Shown here: one piece after another, positions 49,382-58,705 of the stretch
How positions within the stretch are numbered: position 1 is the stretch's first letter
Layout of the letters: each line of letters starts with the position of its first letter
From: Rhodobacteraceae bacterium D3-12
Lineage (GTDB): Bacteria > Pseudomonadota > Alphaproteobacteria > Rhodobacterales > Rhodobacteraceae
Assembly (NCBI GenBank): GCA_025916135.1
Contig: CP104793.1
Location: 1,116,001 to 1,180,000 of the forward strand
Direction of reading: 5' to 3'
Length of the DNA stretch: 64,000 nt
Program-made: the position numbers and the translations under genes
The notes under the pieces: generated by a model
The model's database searches: none
Told to the model about the DNA's origin: nothing
The model's input: only the letters and a program-made list of their open reading frames with translations

Positions 49382-49996
49382 TCAGGCGTCTGGTCCGGCC
49401 TTGGCAAGGGCGGCTTGAAAGGCGGGGCGGGCTGACATCGCTTGGACAAACCCCGACAGGCGCGGAAAATCTGCGCCGCGATCAAGGCGCAGCGCGATCT
49501 GCGCCGGGAAGCTGAGCATGATGTCGGCGGCAGAAAGCTGATCCAGCACAAAATGGCCAGAGGGGCGCAGGCTCTGTTCCATATAGGCGAAATGGCTGGT
49601 CAGCTCGTCGTTGATGCGTGGATGGAGCGGGGCTCCGGCCTCGCCCAGCCGCCCGACATAGAGGTTGAGCAGGATCGGCGTCATCACCGAGCCTTCGGCA
49701 AAATGCATCGCTTCGAGGTGGGAGATATAGGCGTCGCTGCTGGTCTCGGGGATCATCTGTGGCGCGAAGCGGGCGCAGAGCGTTTCAACGATGGCCGCGG
49801 ATTCGGCGATCACCCGTCCGTCGAGTTCAAGCAGCGGCGATTTTCCCAGAGGGTGCAGCGCAGAAAGCTCGGGCGGGGCGAGGTTGGTCTTGGCATCCCG
49901 GCGATAGCTTTTCAGCTCATACTCCAGCCCCAGTTCCTCAAGCAGCCAGAGAATGCGGAAAGAGCGCGAGCGATTGAGGTGGTGCAGAACGATCAT
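49382..49996 (-). CDS. Glutathione S-transferase
   Basis: This is a 204-residue GST with an N-domain MIVLHHLNRSRSFRILWLLEELG, where Ser may be the catalytic residue, ALHPLGKSPLLELDGRV, AESAAIVETL, and a helical C-domain with LSAADIMLSFP. It is a second, separately transcribed GST about 115 bp from the symporter start. Start ATG 49996 follows GGGAGG. The substrate is not predictable. Confidence 0.92.
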   Translation of the reverse strand: MIVLHHLNRSRSFRILWLLEELGLEYELKSYRRDAKTNLAPPELSALHPLGKSPLLELDGRVIAESAAIVETLCARFAPQMIPETSSDAYISHLEAMHFAEGSVMTPILLNLYVGRLGEAGAPLHPRINDELTSHFAYMEQSLRPSGHFVLDQLSAADIMLSFPAQIALRLDRGADFPRLSGFVQAMSARPAFQAALAKAGPDA

Positions 49997-50051
49997 GGCG
50001 TGGCCTCCCTAGGGCGTAAAGCGCGGAGGAGGGCGGCCCAAAAAAGGAAAA

Positions 50052-50098
50052 CCCGCCCGGCCCCGGTTGCGCGATAGTGCGATACGGGGCCGGGCGGG
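50052..50098 (-). terminator. Terminator of metK
   Basis: Perfect 14-bp arms CCCGCCCGGCCCCG (50052-50065) and CGGGGCCGGGCGGG (50085-50098) enclose a 19-base loop. On the minus strand they are followed by TTTTCCTTTTTT. It lies 38 bp beyond the metK stop. Confidence 0.9.
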
Positions 50099-50135
50099 CA
50101 AGTGTTTTAGCGCGTTGGCGCGGTATTACGGCGCG

Positions 50136-51317
50136 TCACGCTGCGTTCTTGAGAGCGTCGACCAGATCGGTTTTCTCCCACGAGAAGCCGCCGTCTTCGC
50201 TTGGCTGGCGACCAAAGTGGCCATAGGCGGCGGTGCGCTGGAAGATCGGCTTGTTCAGGCCGAGATGCGTGCGGATGCCGCGCGGCGTCAGCGACATGCA
50301 GGCGCGCACGGCTTTTTCGATCTCGACATCGGCCAGCTGGCCCGTGCCGTGGGTGTCAACAAAGATCGACTGCGGCTCGGCCACGCCGATGGCATAGGAG
50401 AGCTGCAGCGTGCAGCGGTCGGCCATGCCTGCGGCGACAATGTTTTTCGCCAGATAGCGCGCGGCATAGGCGGCCGAGCGGTCAACCTTGGTCGGGTCTT
50501 TGCCGGAAAAGGCACCGCCGCCGTGGGGCGCGGCGCCGCCATAGGTGTCAACGATGATCTTGCGCCCGGTCAGGCCCGCGTCGCCATCGGGGCCACCGAT
50601 GACGAATTTGCCGGTCGGGTTGACGTGCCATTCGGTGCTGGCGGTGATCCAGCCTTCGGGCAGCACGTCGCGGATGTAGGGCTCTACAATGGCGCGCACG
50701 TCAGCCGAGCTGAGCGCTTCGTCGAGGTGCTGGGTCGAGAGCACGATCGAGGTTGCCTCGACCGGTTTGCCATCGACATAGCGGATCGAGAGCTGGCTTT
50801 TGGCGTCGGGGCCAAGCGCGGGCTCGGCGCCGGATTTACGCACTTCGGCCAGACGGCGCAGGATGGCGTGGGAAAACTGGATCGGCGCGGGCATAAGCGC
50901 GTCGGTCTCGTTACAGGCATAGCCGAACATGATGCCTTGGTCGCCGGCGCCTTCGTCCTTGTCCTTGGCCGCGTCAACGCCTTGGGCGATATGGGCCGAT
51001 TGCTCATGCAGCAGGTTGGTGATTTCGCAAGTGTTCCAGTGGAACTTGTCCTGCTCATAGCCGATGTCGCGGATGCAATCGCGGGCGATGCTGTCGATTT
51101 TGCCCATGTATTCGGCCAGCTTGTCCTGATCCGAGAGACCGACTTCGCCGCCGATGACGACACGGTTGGTCGTCGCAAAGGTTTCACAAGCGACGCGGGC
51201 TTCGGGTTCCTGTGCGAGAAAGGCGTCAAGAACGGCATCCGAAATGCGGTCGCAGACTTTATCAGGATGGCCCTCGGACACGGATTCCGAGGTAAAGACA
51301 TAGTTATTACGGGTCAT
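50136..51317 (-). CDS. metK: S-adenosylmethionine synthetase MetK
   Basis: This is a 393-residue enzyme that makes SAM from methionine and ATP. It shows [40 protein letters not shown] (family core), [38 protein letters not shown] and [21 protein letters not shown]. The start is ATG 51317, directly behind a SAM/SAH riboswitch that overlaps the ribosome site. An in-frame extension to 51410 would read through the riboswitch and is rejected. Confidence 0.97.
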   Translation of the reverse strand: MTRNNYVFTSESVSEGHPDKVCDRISDAVLDAFLAQEPEARVACETFATTNRVVIGGEVGLSDQDKLAEYMGKIDSIARDCIRDIGYEQDKFHWNTCEITNLLHEQSAHIAQGVDAAKDKDEGAGDQGIMFGYACNETDALMPAPIQFSHAILRRLAEVRKSGAEPALGPDAKSQLSIRYVDGKPVEATSIVLSTQHLDEALSSADVRAIVEPYIRDVLPEGWITASTEWHVNPTGKFVIGGPDGDAGLTGRKIIVDTYGGAAPHGGGAFSGKDPTKVDRSAAYAARYLAKNIVAAGMADRCTLQLSYAIGVAEPQSIFVDTHGTGQLADVEIEKAVRACMSLTPRGIRTHLGLNKPIFQRTAAYGHFGRQPSEDGGFSWEKTDLVDALKNAA

Positions 51318-51323
51318 GAAAAA

Positions 51324-51370
51324 TGCTCCATTAGGTTTATCCCTGCCACGCCAGGAAGCCGTTGTGGCGG
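51324..51370 (-). ncRNA. SAM/SAH riboswitch upstream of metK
   Basis: Reading the minus strand: GCCAC (51368-51364), AACGGCTTCCTGGC, GTGGC (51349-51345), a 15-base linker, then GGAGCA (51329-51324), 6 bases from the ATG. This is the SAM/SAH motif (CACAACGGCUUCCUGGCGUG and then the Shine-Dalgarno). The 5-bp stem plus pairing of GCUUCC with GGAGC makes an H-type pseudoknot that hides the ribosome site when SAM or SAH binds. The linker can form a mini hairpin, AGG...CCU. Confidence 0.92.
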
Positions 51371-51442
51371 AAATCCAGCACTGGTTACGCACAGCCCGTC
51401 CTAGGGTCAATGAGAAAAGCGAGGTCGCACGCGGGCTGTGAC

Positions 51443-52989
51443 TTACTTGCGCAGGCCGCGGCGCAGCACTGCGGGGATCAAAGACAGCAGCAAAAGCGCG
51501 GTGATTGGCCAGTCACCGATGCGCGAATAAAGCGTCGGCGGCAGAGCGGCGGGCAGGGCGGCATCGGCAAATCCGGCCTCTCCCAGCGGCAGGCGCGTCA
51601 GGATTTCCCCCTTGGGTCCGATCATTGCCGAGACCCCGGTATTGGCGACGCGCAGCATGGGCAGCCCTTGTTCGATCGCACGCAGCCGGGCCTGTTGCAG
51701 GTGTTGGAACGGGCCAGAGAAACGGCCAAACCACGCGTCATTGGTGATTTGCAGCAAGAGGCGCGGGCGGGTCGGCGCGGCGTTGACGTCTTGCGGGAAG
51801 ACGGCCTCGTAACAGATCAGAGGCAGCGCCGAGCCAATACCGGGAAGGTCAACCAACCGCGCGCCGGGACCGGGGGAAAAGCCGTAGCCTTCGTTCTGGG
51901 CAAGGCCGCGAATGCCGAGCCGCGCCGCCAGATTGCCCATGGGCATGTATTCGCCAAACGGCACGAGGTGGTGTTTGTCATACCGCTGGCTCAGCTGACC
52001 TTCGGCGTCGAGCACGACCAGAGCGTTATAGAGCCGCCCCTGATCGACGCTGCGCAGGCCAAGCACAACCGGCGTGCCGCCTGCGGTGGCGTGGATCGCA
52101 CCAAGTGCCTCTTGGGCGTTGGAGAGCATCCACGGGATCGCGGTTTCCGGCCAGACGATCAGGTCGGGTGCACGAGCGGTCTGCGGCGGCTCGGCGGTCA
52201 GGGCGAGCTGTCGGTCAAAGAAAGTGAGGACATGGGCGGGCCCCACTTTTGATGTTGGGGCGCGTTGGGTTGCACCATGCGGATGACCGGCGCATCGGGC
52301 GCGGGGGCGGTTGGGACGCGCAAATACGCGCCGCTGCCCAGCAGCGCGGCCAATGCAACCAGCGCCGCCACAGAGGTCAGCCGATAGGTGCCCAAGCCCC
52401 AAAGCGCCACGCCCGAGACCATGGCAAGAAAGCTGAGCCCGTGAGGGCCGATAAACGCAGCGATCTGGGCCATCGGGCTGGCCGACCAGACATAGCCGAT
52501 CAACGCCCAAGGGAAGCCCGTCAGCACGTAGGAGCGGGTGAATTCTGCCGCGACCATCGCCGCGATCCAGAGCAGCGCCCGCCGCCCGCCAAGCCAACGG
52601 GCAAGGGCAAAAGCGGCGCCCCAAAACAGCGCCAAGCCGCCCGACAGGAAGATCAGCGCGAAAGGCGCCATCCAGCCGTGCCGCGCGAGATCGACAAAGA
52701 ACGGCTCGACGATCCAGAACAACGCCAGCGCGAAATAGCCCGTGCCACCCGCCCAGCCGAGCCAGAAGGCGTGGCGTGAGCTGTGTGCGATCTGGAAGGC
52801 GGCGAACAGCCCGGCAATCCCGAGCGGGCCAAGCGGCCAGAGGTTGAACGGTGCCAGCGCCAGCGCTGCGAGCGCCCCGGCGCAGGCCACCAACAGCATC
52901 TGGCGGAGCCGTGACAGCCCTGCGGCCCACGCCTCGGTCCGCTGGGTCATCCCGAGCGGCGGACCCTGCGAGGGGTCGCGGTCAGGCAT
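51443..52989 (-). CDS. lnt: Apolipoprotein N-acyltransferase Lnt, split by one indel
   Basis: The frames join with one base added at the GGG run at 52238-52240, giving about 515 residues. The N-terminal half has about six membrane helices ([53 protein letters not shown]). The C-terminal nitrilase-like domain has the triad region [12 protein letters not shown] (Glu), [12 protein letters not shown] (Lys) and [11 protein letters not shown] (Cys). It adds the third acyl chain to lipoproteins. ATG 52989 overlaps the corC-like stop by 8 bases. Lnt is essential in most Gram-negatives, so the frameshift is probably an error. Confidence 0.93.
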
Positions 52990-53953
52990 CGCCGTTGCTG
53001 GGCTTGGGTTTGCTGGTCGGTTTGCCGGGTTTGCCCGCTGATGATTTGGGCAAGCGCACGCGCAGGCGTTTGATGCGGCGCGGGTCGGCGTCCATCACCT
53101 CGAATTCGGTGCCATCGGGGTGTTTGATCACCTCGCCGCGTACCGGAACCCGGCCTGACAGCATAAAGACCAACCCGCCCAGCGTGTCGATCTCTTCCTC
53201 GTCCACGTCGTCGTGCTCGGTCAGGGAGCGGCCGATTTCGGCCTCAAACTCATCCAGCGGGGTCTTGGCCTGCGCCATCCAGCTGCCATCCGGGTTGGCA
53301 GTGAACAGGCTGGTTTCCTCCTGATCGTGCTCGTCTTCGATCTCGCCGATGACCTGTTCGATCAGATCCTCGATCGAGACAAGCCCGTCGGTGCCGCCAT
53401 ATTCATCAACCACCAGCGCAAGGTGACGCCGTTCGCTTTGCATCTTGGCAAGCAAAACGCCAATCGGCATCGACGGTGGCACAAACAACAACGGGCGCAG
53501 CATTTTCTTGAGCGAAAACCGCCCCTTGGGGCCACCGTTGAAGCCGTGCTGAAGCGCGAGGTCCTTGAGGTGGATCATGCCGATCGGGGTGTCGAGCGTG
53601 TCCTGATAGACCGGCAAGCGCGACAGGCCGCTGTCGCGAAACAGCTGCACCAGTTCGTCCTTGGTGATGCTGGCCGGGACCGAGATGATATCGGCCTTGG
53701 GCACCATCACATCCTCGACCGCAAGGCGGCGCAGGTTCAACATGCCGGGGGACATCGGCTCTGACGGCCTGTCTGTCGCTTCGCGTTCCGGTTCGTTGTC
53801 CGTGTCCGAAGGGCTTAGCGCGTCGATAATGCGGCGGAAAAACCCGGTTTTCGGCGGCATCTCTGCCGCAGTGTCGGTGTCGGTCTCGGTCTTTTGGGGT
53901 CTGACCTGCGCGCTTTGCGCTGCATTAGAAGACCCGTCGCTCGTGTCGCCCAT
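52982..53953 (-). CDS. CorC/HlyC-type CBS-domain protein
   Basis: This is a 323-residue protein. The N-terminal disordered Asp/Glu-rich region is followed by two CBS motifs (VEDVMVPKADIISVPASITK, ADVP-like; LLVDEYG-like ALVVDEYGGTDGLVS) and a CorC_HlyC domain ending RRIKRLRVRLPKSS. The tail is Lys/Pro-rich. This is the soluble CorC group associated with magnesium/cobalt efflux and lnt. It lies between ybeY and lnt as in many alphaproteobacteria. The start follows AGGAAAGGAAC. Confidence 0.9.
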   Translation of the reverse strand: MGDTSDGSSNAAQSAQVRPQKTETDTDTAAEMPPKTGFFRRIIDALSPSDTDNEPEREATDRPSEPMSPGMLNLRRLAVEDVMVPKADIISVPASITKDELVQLFRDSGLSRLPVYQDTLDTPIGMIHLKDLALQHGFNGGPKGRFSLKKMLRPLLFVPPSMPIGVLLAKMQSERRHLALVVDEYGGTDGLVSIEDLIEQVIGEIEDEHDQEETSLFTANPDGSWMAQAKTPLDEFEAEIGRSLTEHDDVDEEEIDTLGGLVFMLSGRVPVRGEVIKHPDGTEFEVMDADPRRIKRLRVRLPKSSAGKPGKPTSKPKPSNGDA

Positions 53954-53971
53954 CGTTCCTTTCCTGCGGGA

Positions 53972-54468
53972 TCAGCCCGCTTGATTGACCCTATATGGGT
54001 CAGCAATACCCAGTTTGCCAAGTATGGCAGTTTCCAGCCCCTCCATCAAAGTGGCATCCTTGTCACGGATATGGTCATAGCCGAGAAGGTGTAAAACCCC
54101 GTGAACGGTCAAATGGCTGGTGTGATCTGCCAGTGCAAGGCCGGTCTCTTCAGCCTCGCGGGCGCAGGTGTCAAAGCTGATTGCGATGTCGCCCAGTTCC
54201 ATATCGCGCGGCGGGGAAGGGGGGCGCCATCCATGTCGGCGCCGCGCTCTTCCGAGGGCCAGCTGAGCACGTTGGTCGGCTGGGGCTTGCCGCGAAAATC
54301 GGCATTAAGCACGGCGATGCGCGTGTCGTTGCAGGCAAGAATGCTAATCTCGACCTCGGTCGCATCAATCCCGAGATGCGCCAAGGTGGCCTTGGTCGCG
54401 CGGGCGGTCAGAGCCTCAAGCCCGATGGTTTCCCAGCGCGGGTCTTCGATGAGCAGATCGAGTGTCAT
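53972..54468 (-). CDS. ybeY: Endoribonuclease YbeY, split by one indel
   Basis: One G added to the run at 54219-54224 joins the frames into about 165 residues: [40 protein letters not shown] and then [21 protein letters not shown] with the H-x3-H-x5-H metal motif. YbeY is a metal-dependent RNase needed for 16S rRNA 3' maturation and ribosome quality control. The start is ATG 54468; an extension to 54501 is unsupported. It precedes the corC-like gene on the same strand. Confidence 0.92.
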
Positions 54469-54536
54469 GCGCCCTTGTACATCAGCCGTCACCATCAGCA
54501 AGCAGCATCAGCAAGTGGCTCCGTCAAGTGGTGCCG

Positions 54537-54905
54537 TCAATCGGCCAGTATCAGCGGCATGATCCCGGCGATCAGCCCGACGCCCGCCACCACCAACAGG
54601 ATAAGAAACAACCGATTGCGGGTGAGGGCGCGGGTTTTCATGTTCAGCTCTGCGGCGGTATCCGAGGTGACAAACACCTTGTACTGCCCATCAAGCCAGC
54701 TTTTATCCAACGCGTTTTCGGCGCCGAGCGGGGCGGTTTCGCGCCGCGGTTTGAGAAAGGGCAAGAGCGCGCGCTCCACGTCGATCTGTCCGCTCACGGC
54801 GCCTGCGGTGGTTGTGACATCAAAGCGGATGGTGCGCGCCATGCTGTCGCTGAACAGGTTCAGCACTTCGGTACGCTCGCCGGGTTTTAGCTCAACCTTT
54901 GCCAT
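54537..54905 (-). CDS. Small protein with C-terminal membrane helix
   Basis: This is a 122-residue protein of unknown function. It shows AKVELKPGERTEVLNLFSDSM, TIRFDVTTTAGAVSGQIDVE and a central region ending FVTSDTAAELNMKTRALTRN. A single C-terminal helix, RLFLILLVVAGVGLIAGIMPL, anchors it. It lies between phoH and ybeY in the operon. A start at 54905 (ATG) is preferred over GTG 54908. Confidence 0.75.
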   Translation of the reverse strand: MAKVELKPGERTEVLNLFSDSMARTIRFDVTTTAGAVSGQIDVERALLPFLKPRRETAPLGAENALDKSWLDGQYKVFVTSDTAAELNMKTRALTRNRLFLILLVVAGVGLIAGIMPLILAD

Positions 54906-54932
54906 CACGCCCTTTCCTTGGAAACGCGCGCC

Positions 54933-55949
54933 TTAGGCCGGTTTGGCCGGGTCGGCGGCGTCATAAGCCTCGATAATTGCAGCGACCAGCGGGTGGCGCA
55001 CCACGTCCTTGGCCGTGAAGTAATTGAAGCTGATGTTCGGAATGGTTTTCAGCAGGCGCTCGGCATCGGCCAAGCCCGACGGCACCCCGCGCGGCAGGTC
55101 GATCTGGGTGCGGTCGCCGGTGATCACCATGCGCGAGCCTTCGCCAAGCCGGGTCAGGAACATCTTCATCTGCATGGTCGTGGCGTTCTGCGCCTCGTCC
55201 AGCACAACAAAGGCATTGGCGAGCGTGCGCCCGCGCATAAAGGCCAGCGGCGCGATCTCGATGCGTTTCTCTTCGATCAGTTTGGCCAGCTGCTTGGAGG
55301 GCAGGAAATCATTCAGCGCATCGTAAAGCGGCTGCATGTACGGGTCGACCTTGTCCTTCATATCGCCGGGCAGATAGCCGAGCTTTTCGCCCGCCTCGAC
55401 CGCCGGACGCGACAGGATGATGCGATCAACATGGCCTTCGATGAACATGTTCACGCCCACCGCCACCGCCAAATAGGTCTTGCCGGTGCCCGCCGGACCG
55501 ATGCCAAAGCCGAGCTCGTTGGAAAACAGGCTCTGGACATAGGATTTCTGAGCGTCGGTGCGCGGCTCGACGGTTTTCTTGCGGGTGCGGATTTCGACCC
55601 GGCCACCGCGAAACATTTCCATCTGGTCGGTCGCATCCGCGCCGGGGCTCGTATCCATGCGCAATTCGCGGTCAACATCGCCGGGATCAACATGCCGCCC
55701 CGATTCGAGCCGTTCATAGAGCGCGCCGAGCACCGAGACGGCCTCGCTCGCCGAGGAGTCATCGCCGATGACCACCAATTGATTGCCCCGGCGCAGGATC
55801 TGCACTCCCAATTTTTGCTCTATATCCGCGAGGTTACGGTCATATTCGCCGCAAAGTTCGATCAGCAGGCGATTGTCCGGGAACTCAACCAGATGCTCGC
55901 TGAGGGCTTCGGGATCAGAGGGAGGCGGGGGAAGCACGGTGGTGGCCAA
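54933..55949 (-). CDS. PhoH-family ATPase
   Basis: This is a 338-residue PhoH-like protein. A small N-terminal KH-like region is followed by the ATPase core with Walker A GFGIGPAGTGKTYLAV, IILSRPAVEAGEKLGYLPGD, Walker B AFVVLDEAQNAT and VITGDRTQIDLPRG. Family members are RNA helicase/phosphate-starvation ATPases whose gene neighbours ybeY in many bacteria. It starts at TTG 55949 after GGAGAG. The gap to the next gene is 28 bp. Confidence 0.92.
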   Translation of the reverse strand: MATTVLPPPPSDPEALSEHLVEFPDNRLLIELCGEYDRNLADIEQKLGVQILRRGNQLVVIGDDSSASEAVSVLGALYERLESGRHVDPGDVDRELRMDTSPGADATDQMEMFRGGRVEIRTRKKTVEPRTDAQKSYVQSLFSNELGFGIGPAGTGKTYLAVAVGVNMFIEGHVDRIILSRPAVEAGEKLGYLPGDMKDKVDPYMQPLYDALNDFLPSKQLAKLIEEKRIEIAPLAFMRGRTLANAFVVLDEAQNATTMQMKMFLTRLGEGSRMVITGDRTQIDLPRGVPSGLADAERLLKTIPNISFNYFTAKDVVRHPLVAAIIEAYDAADPAKPA

Positions 55950-56047
55950 TCAACTCTCCATTTAGCGGTTCTGTCTATGATGCTGCCAATATGTAGCGCC
56001 CGGCGCAAGGCAGCGTTGTGAATTGTCACGAAATTGAGACGAAAAAA

Positions 56048-56071
56048 GCCGCGGAGGGTGACCTCCGCGGC
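56048..56071 (-). terminator. Terminator after the lipoprotein gene
   Basis: GCCGCGGAGG (56048-56057), GTGA, CCTCCGCGGC (56062-56071) is a perfect 10-bp stem. On the minus strand it is followed by TTTTTT (revcomp of 56042-56047). It ends the OmpA-lipoprotein unit before phoH. Confidence 0.88.
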
Positions 56072-56096
56072 GATATTTCAGGCAATTTTCCAAGGA

Positions 56097-56429
56097 TCAG
56101 AGCGGATCGCCGTGGTTCTTGGTGTCGCCGCCTTTGAACTGGCCGGTGGCTATGGTCGGCGGGGCAGCGCCCGAGCAGACCGGCTTGCCGTATTTGTCGA
56201 GCCGTGCCGAGAGATACCCTTCGACACCATCGTCGATGATCCAGTGGTCACAGCCGTTCGGGTCAACCCAGATACCGGCTTTAAGCTGGCTCAGGTGTTT
56301 GGCGTCGCGGCCACGGTCATGGGTTTTGTCAGGTCCAACCTTGGGGTGAACGGCTTGCAAGAAGCCTTCGCCACAGCCGGATACAGTCAGGGCCAATGCG
56401 GCGGCCGTCAGTGCTTTTACGAGTGTCAT
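56097..56429 (-). CDS. Small lipoprotein with WVDPxGCxHW domain
   Basis: This is a 110-residue lipoprotein. The signal TLVKALTAAALALTVSGC has a lipobox VSGC, so the mature protein starts at Cys and is acylated by Lnt. The mature part holds a cysteine-containing module, GIWVDPNGCDHWIIDDG then VEGYLSARLDKYGKPVCSG. The same module occurs in the OmpA gene directly upstream. There is no known name for it. Start ATG 56429 was chosen over 56459. Confidence 0.8.
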   Translation of the reverse strand: MTLVKALTAAALALTVSGCGEGFLQAVHPKVGPDKTHDRGRDAKHLSQLKAGIWVDPNGCDHWIIDDGVEGYLSARLDKYGKPVCSGAAPPTIATGQFKGGDTKNHGDPL

Positions 56430-56446
56430 TCTATCGCTCCTTCGGC

Positions 56447-57025
56447 TCAGCGGATGCACATGATTTCAACGCGGCGGTTCTTGGCCATGCCCTTGGCGGA
56501 GTTATTCGCCGCCACCGGCATACGTTCGCCATATCCGCGCACGTCAAGAATCTTGGCACCAGCGCCTTGGCCGACTTTGGCCACCGAGGCTGCGCGCCGC
56601 ATCGAAAGACGGATGTTGTATTCATCCGAGGCACGGCTGTCGGTGTGCCCTGCGATGATGAACGCCCGTGCGTCGGTCTTGGCAAAGAACTCGCGCAGGC
56701 GGGCCTTGCCGTTTTTCGAAATCCGCGCGCTGTCGGTTGCGAAATACTGATCCGAGTACATAACGCCACAAAGGTTCCCCTTGCGGCAGACCGGAATGCC
56801 CTGACGATTGGTGTGGGGGCTCATGTAGCCTTCGACACCGTCGTCCATCACCCAATGTTCGCATCCGTCCGGGTCAACCCAGATGGTAGGAATATACTCT
56901 TCACCCTGAATGACGCGTTTTGTGGTCTCCTGCGCCTCGGCGCTGACCGTCATAACCACACCCAGAGCAGCGGCAGCGATGCCACTCACGAGCGCGTTCA
57001 CTGTTTTCGAAATCTTTTTCGCCAC
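56447..57025 (-). CDS. OmpA-family protein with N-terminal WVDPxGCxHW domain
   Basis: This is a 192-residue protein. The signal peptide VNALVSGIAAAALGVVMTVSAEA is followed by a module IWVDPDGCEHWVMDDG, VEGYMSPHTNRQGIPVCRKG. An OmpA peptidoglycan-binding domain follows (FAKTDARAFIIAGHTDSRAS, YNIRLSMRRAASV, GYGERMPVAANNSAKGMAKN). It should anchor to peptidoglycan; the N-terminal module is unassigned. The adjacent lipoprotein shares it. Confidence 0.9.
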   Translation of the reverse strand: MAKKISKTVNALVSGIAAAALGVVMTVSAEAQETTKRVIQGEEYIPTIWVDPDGCEHWVMDDGVEGYMSPHTNRQGIPVCRKGNLCGVMYSDQYFATDSARISKNGKARLREFFAKTDARAFIIAGHTDSRASDEYNIRLSMRRAASVAKVGQGAGAKILDVRGYGERMPVAANNSAKGMAKNRRVEIMCIR

Positions 57026-57259
57026 AGCTTCTGTCCCTTGTTAATGTTTCCCCCACAAGGCGTGGCAAGGTTGCCCCTGCATGCCCCAGACGTTTGATAA
57101 GGGCCAGTTTATCAAGTTTGTATGCCGTGTGAAGGTGTTTTGACCAGATATTGTAGGAACAATCCGCAATATGCGGATTTATAGTCGGTCGCTCATGAGT
57201 TTAGGGGGATTTGCCGCGTGCAAGACGCGTGTCTGGCGCGCCATGCGCAACCCAGAGGG

Positions 57260-58594
57260 TCAGATCAACACACCCGAAAGAGAGTTTGCGCCGCTTGCGA
57301 TGATTCTCACCTGACGCAAATCGCCGGGTTTGGCGGGGCAATCATCGACATGCACCGCGTGCAGGTGATCGGATTTGCCGAGCATCTGGCCGGGGCGTCG
57401 GCCGGGTTTTTCAAACAGCACGCCAACTGTTTGGCCAACCATCGCTTCCTGACGGGCGCGTTGTTGTTCGGTGATCAGCGCCTGAAGCGCGCGCAGCCGG
57501 GCATCTGCGACCTCGGGGGGCACCTGTCCCTTGCGTTCGGCGGCGGGGGTGCCGGGGCGGGTCGAGTATTTGAACGAAAACGCCTGTCCGTAGTTGACCT
57601 GCCGGATCAGATCCATCGTGTCTTCGAAATCGGCGTCGCTCTCTTCCGGGAAGCCGACGATGAAATCGCCCGAAAACAGGATATCGGGGCGCGCCGCGCG
57701 GATGCGTTCGATCAGCGCGAGATAGCTGTCGCGGGTGTGGCTGCGGTTCATCCGCTTGAGGATATGGTCGCTGCCCGATTGCACCGGCAAATGCAGATAG
57801 GGCATCAGTTTGGCACAGGTGCCAAGGGCTTCGATCAGATCGTCGCTCATGTCATTGGGATGCGAGGTGGTGAAGCGGATACGCTCTAACCCGTCGACCT
57901 TGTCGAGCGCCCAGATCAGTTGGGCCAAGGTGTAATCCCCGTTCGGGCCGGCACCGTGATAGGCGTTCACATTCTGCCCCAGCAAGGTGATCTCGCGCAC
58001 GCCGCGCTCGACCAGATCGCGGGCTTCGGTCAGCACGCGATCAACAGGGCGCGACACTTCGGCGCCGCGGGTATAGGGCACGACGCAGAAGGCGCAGAAC
58101 TTGTCACAGCCTTCCTGCACAGTCAGAAAGGCGGTCGGCCCGCGTTTGGCCTTGGGGCGGGATTTGAGACGCTCGAATTTGTCTTCCTCGGGGAAGTCGG
58201 TGTCGAGCACTTTGGCGCCTGTCTGGGTCTTGGCTTCCATCTCGGGCAGGCGGTGATAGGCCTGCGGCCCGACAACCAGATCAACCAGCGGCTGGCGGCG
58301 CATGATCTCTTCGCCCTCGGCCTGTGCGACGCAGCCGGCAACGCCGATCTTGAGATCGGGTTTGGCGTCTTTCAGATCGCGAAAACGGCCCAGCTCGGAA
58401 TAAACCTTTTCGGCCGCTTTCTCGCGGATGTGGCAGGTGTTGAGCAGGATCATATCCGCCTCTTCGGGCGAGCCGACCTGTGCATAGCCATTGCCGCCGC
58501 CGGTGTCGCTCAGGGCCTCGGCCATTCGCTCGCTGTCATAGACATTCATCTGACAGCCATAGGTCTTGATATAGAGCTTTTTCGGGTCGGCCAT
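57260..58594 (-). CDS. miaB: tRNA-2-methylthio-N6-dimethylallyladenosine synthase MiaB
   Basis: This is a 444-residue radical SAM methylthiotransferase acting on i6A37 in tRNA. It shows [52 protein letters not shown] and the radical SAM cluster [32 protein letters not shown], then [12 protein letters not shown], and a C-terminal TRAM domain follow. The three Cys in the N-domain and CxxxCxxC fit the two-cluster enzyme. The start at 58594 ([13 protein letters not shown]) is preferred to 58660. It is divergent from the 58706 gene. Confidence 0.97.
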   Translation of the reverse strand: MADPKKLYIKTYGCQMNVYDSERMAEALSDTGGGNGYAQVGSPEEADMILLNTCHIREKAAEKVYSELGRFRDLKDAKPDLKIGVAGCVAQAEGEEIMRRQPLVDLVVGPQAYHRLPEMEAKTQTGAKVLDTDFPEEDKFERLKSRPKAKRGPTAFLTVQEGCDKFCAFCVVPYTRGAEVSRPVDRVLTEARDLVERGVREITLLGQNVNAYHGAGPNGDYTLAQLIWALDKVDGLERIRFTTSHPNDMSDDLIEALGTCAKLMPYLHLPVQSGSDHILKRMNRSHTRDSYLALIERIRAARPDILFSGDFIVGFPEESDADFEDTMDLIRQVNYGQAFSFKYSTRPGTPAAERKGQVPPEVADARLRALQALITEQQRARQEAMVGQTVGVLFEKPGRRPGQMLGKSDHLHAVHVDDCPAKPGDLRQVRIIASGANSLSGVLI

Positions 58595-58705
58595 GGGATT
58601 TGTCACCTGTCGCGGAATGAGGCGGCTCAATACAGGGTCACGGGGCGGCTTGCAATGCACCCCGAATTAACCGATTTTGTGCCAAGTCGACAAAACGAGG
58701 CGATG

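Noticed and set aside
50067-51404. 445-codon plus-strand ORF opposite metK
   Set aside because: Antisense shadow of metK; it would also span the metK riboswitch and terminator.
54918-56021. 367-codon plus-strand ORF opposite phoH
   Set aside because: Antisense shadow of phoH; no domain or ribosome site.
57920-58705. Upstream extension of the glycosyltransferase-like ORF across miaB
   Set aside because: The first 260 codons are antisense to miaB; the real start is near 58706.
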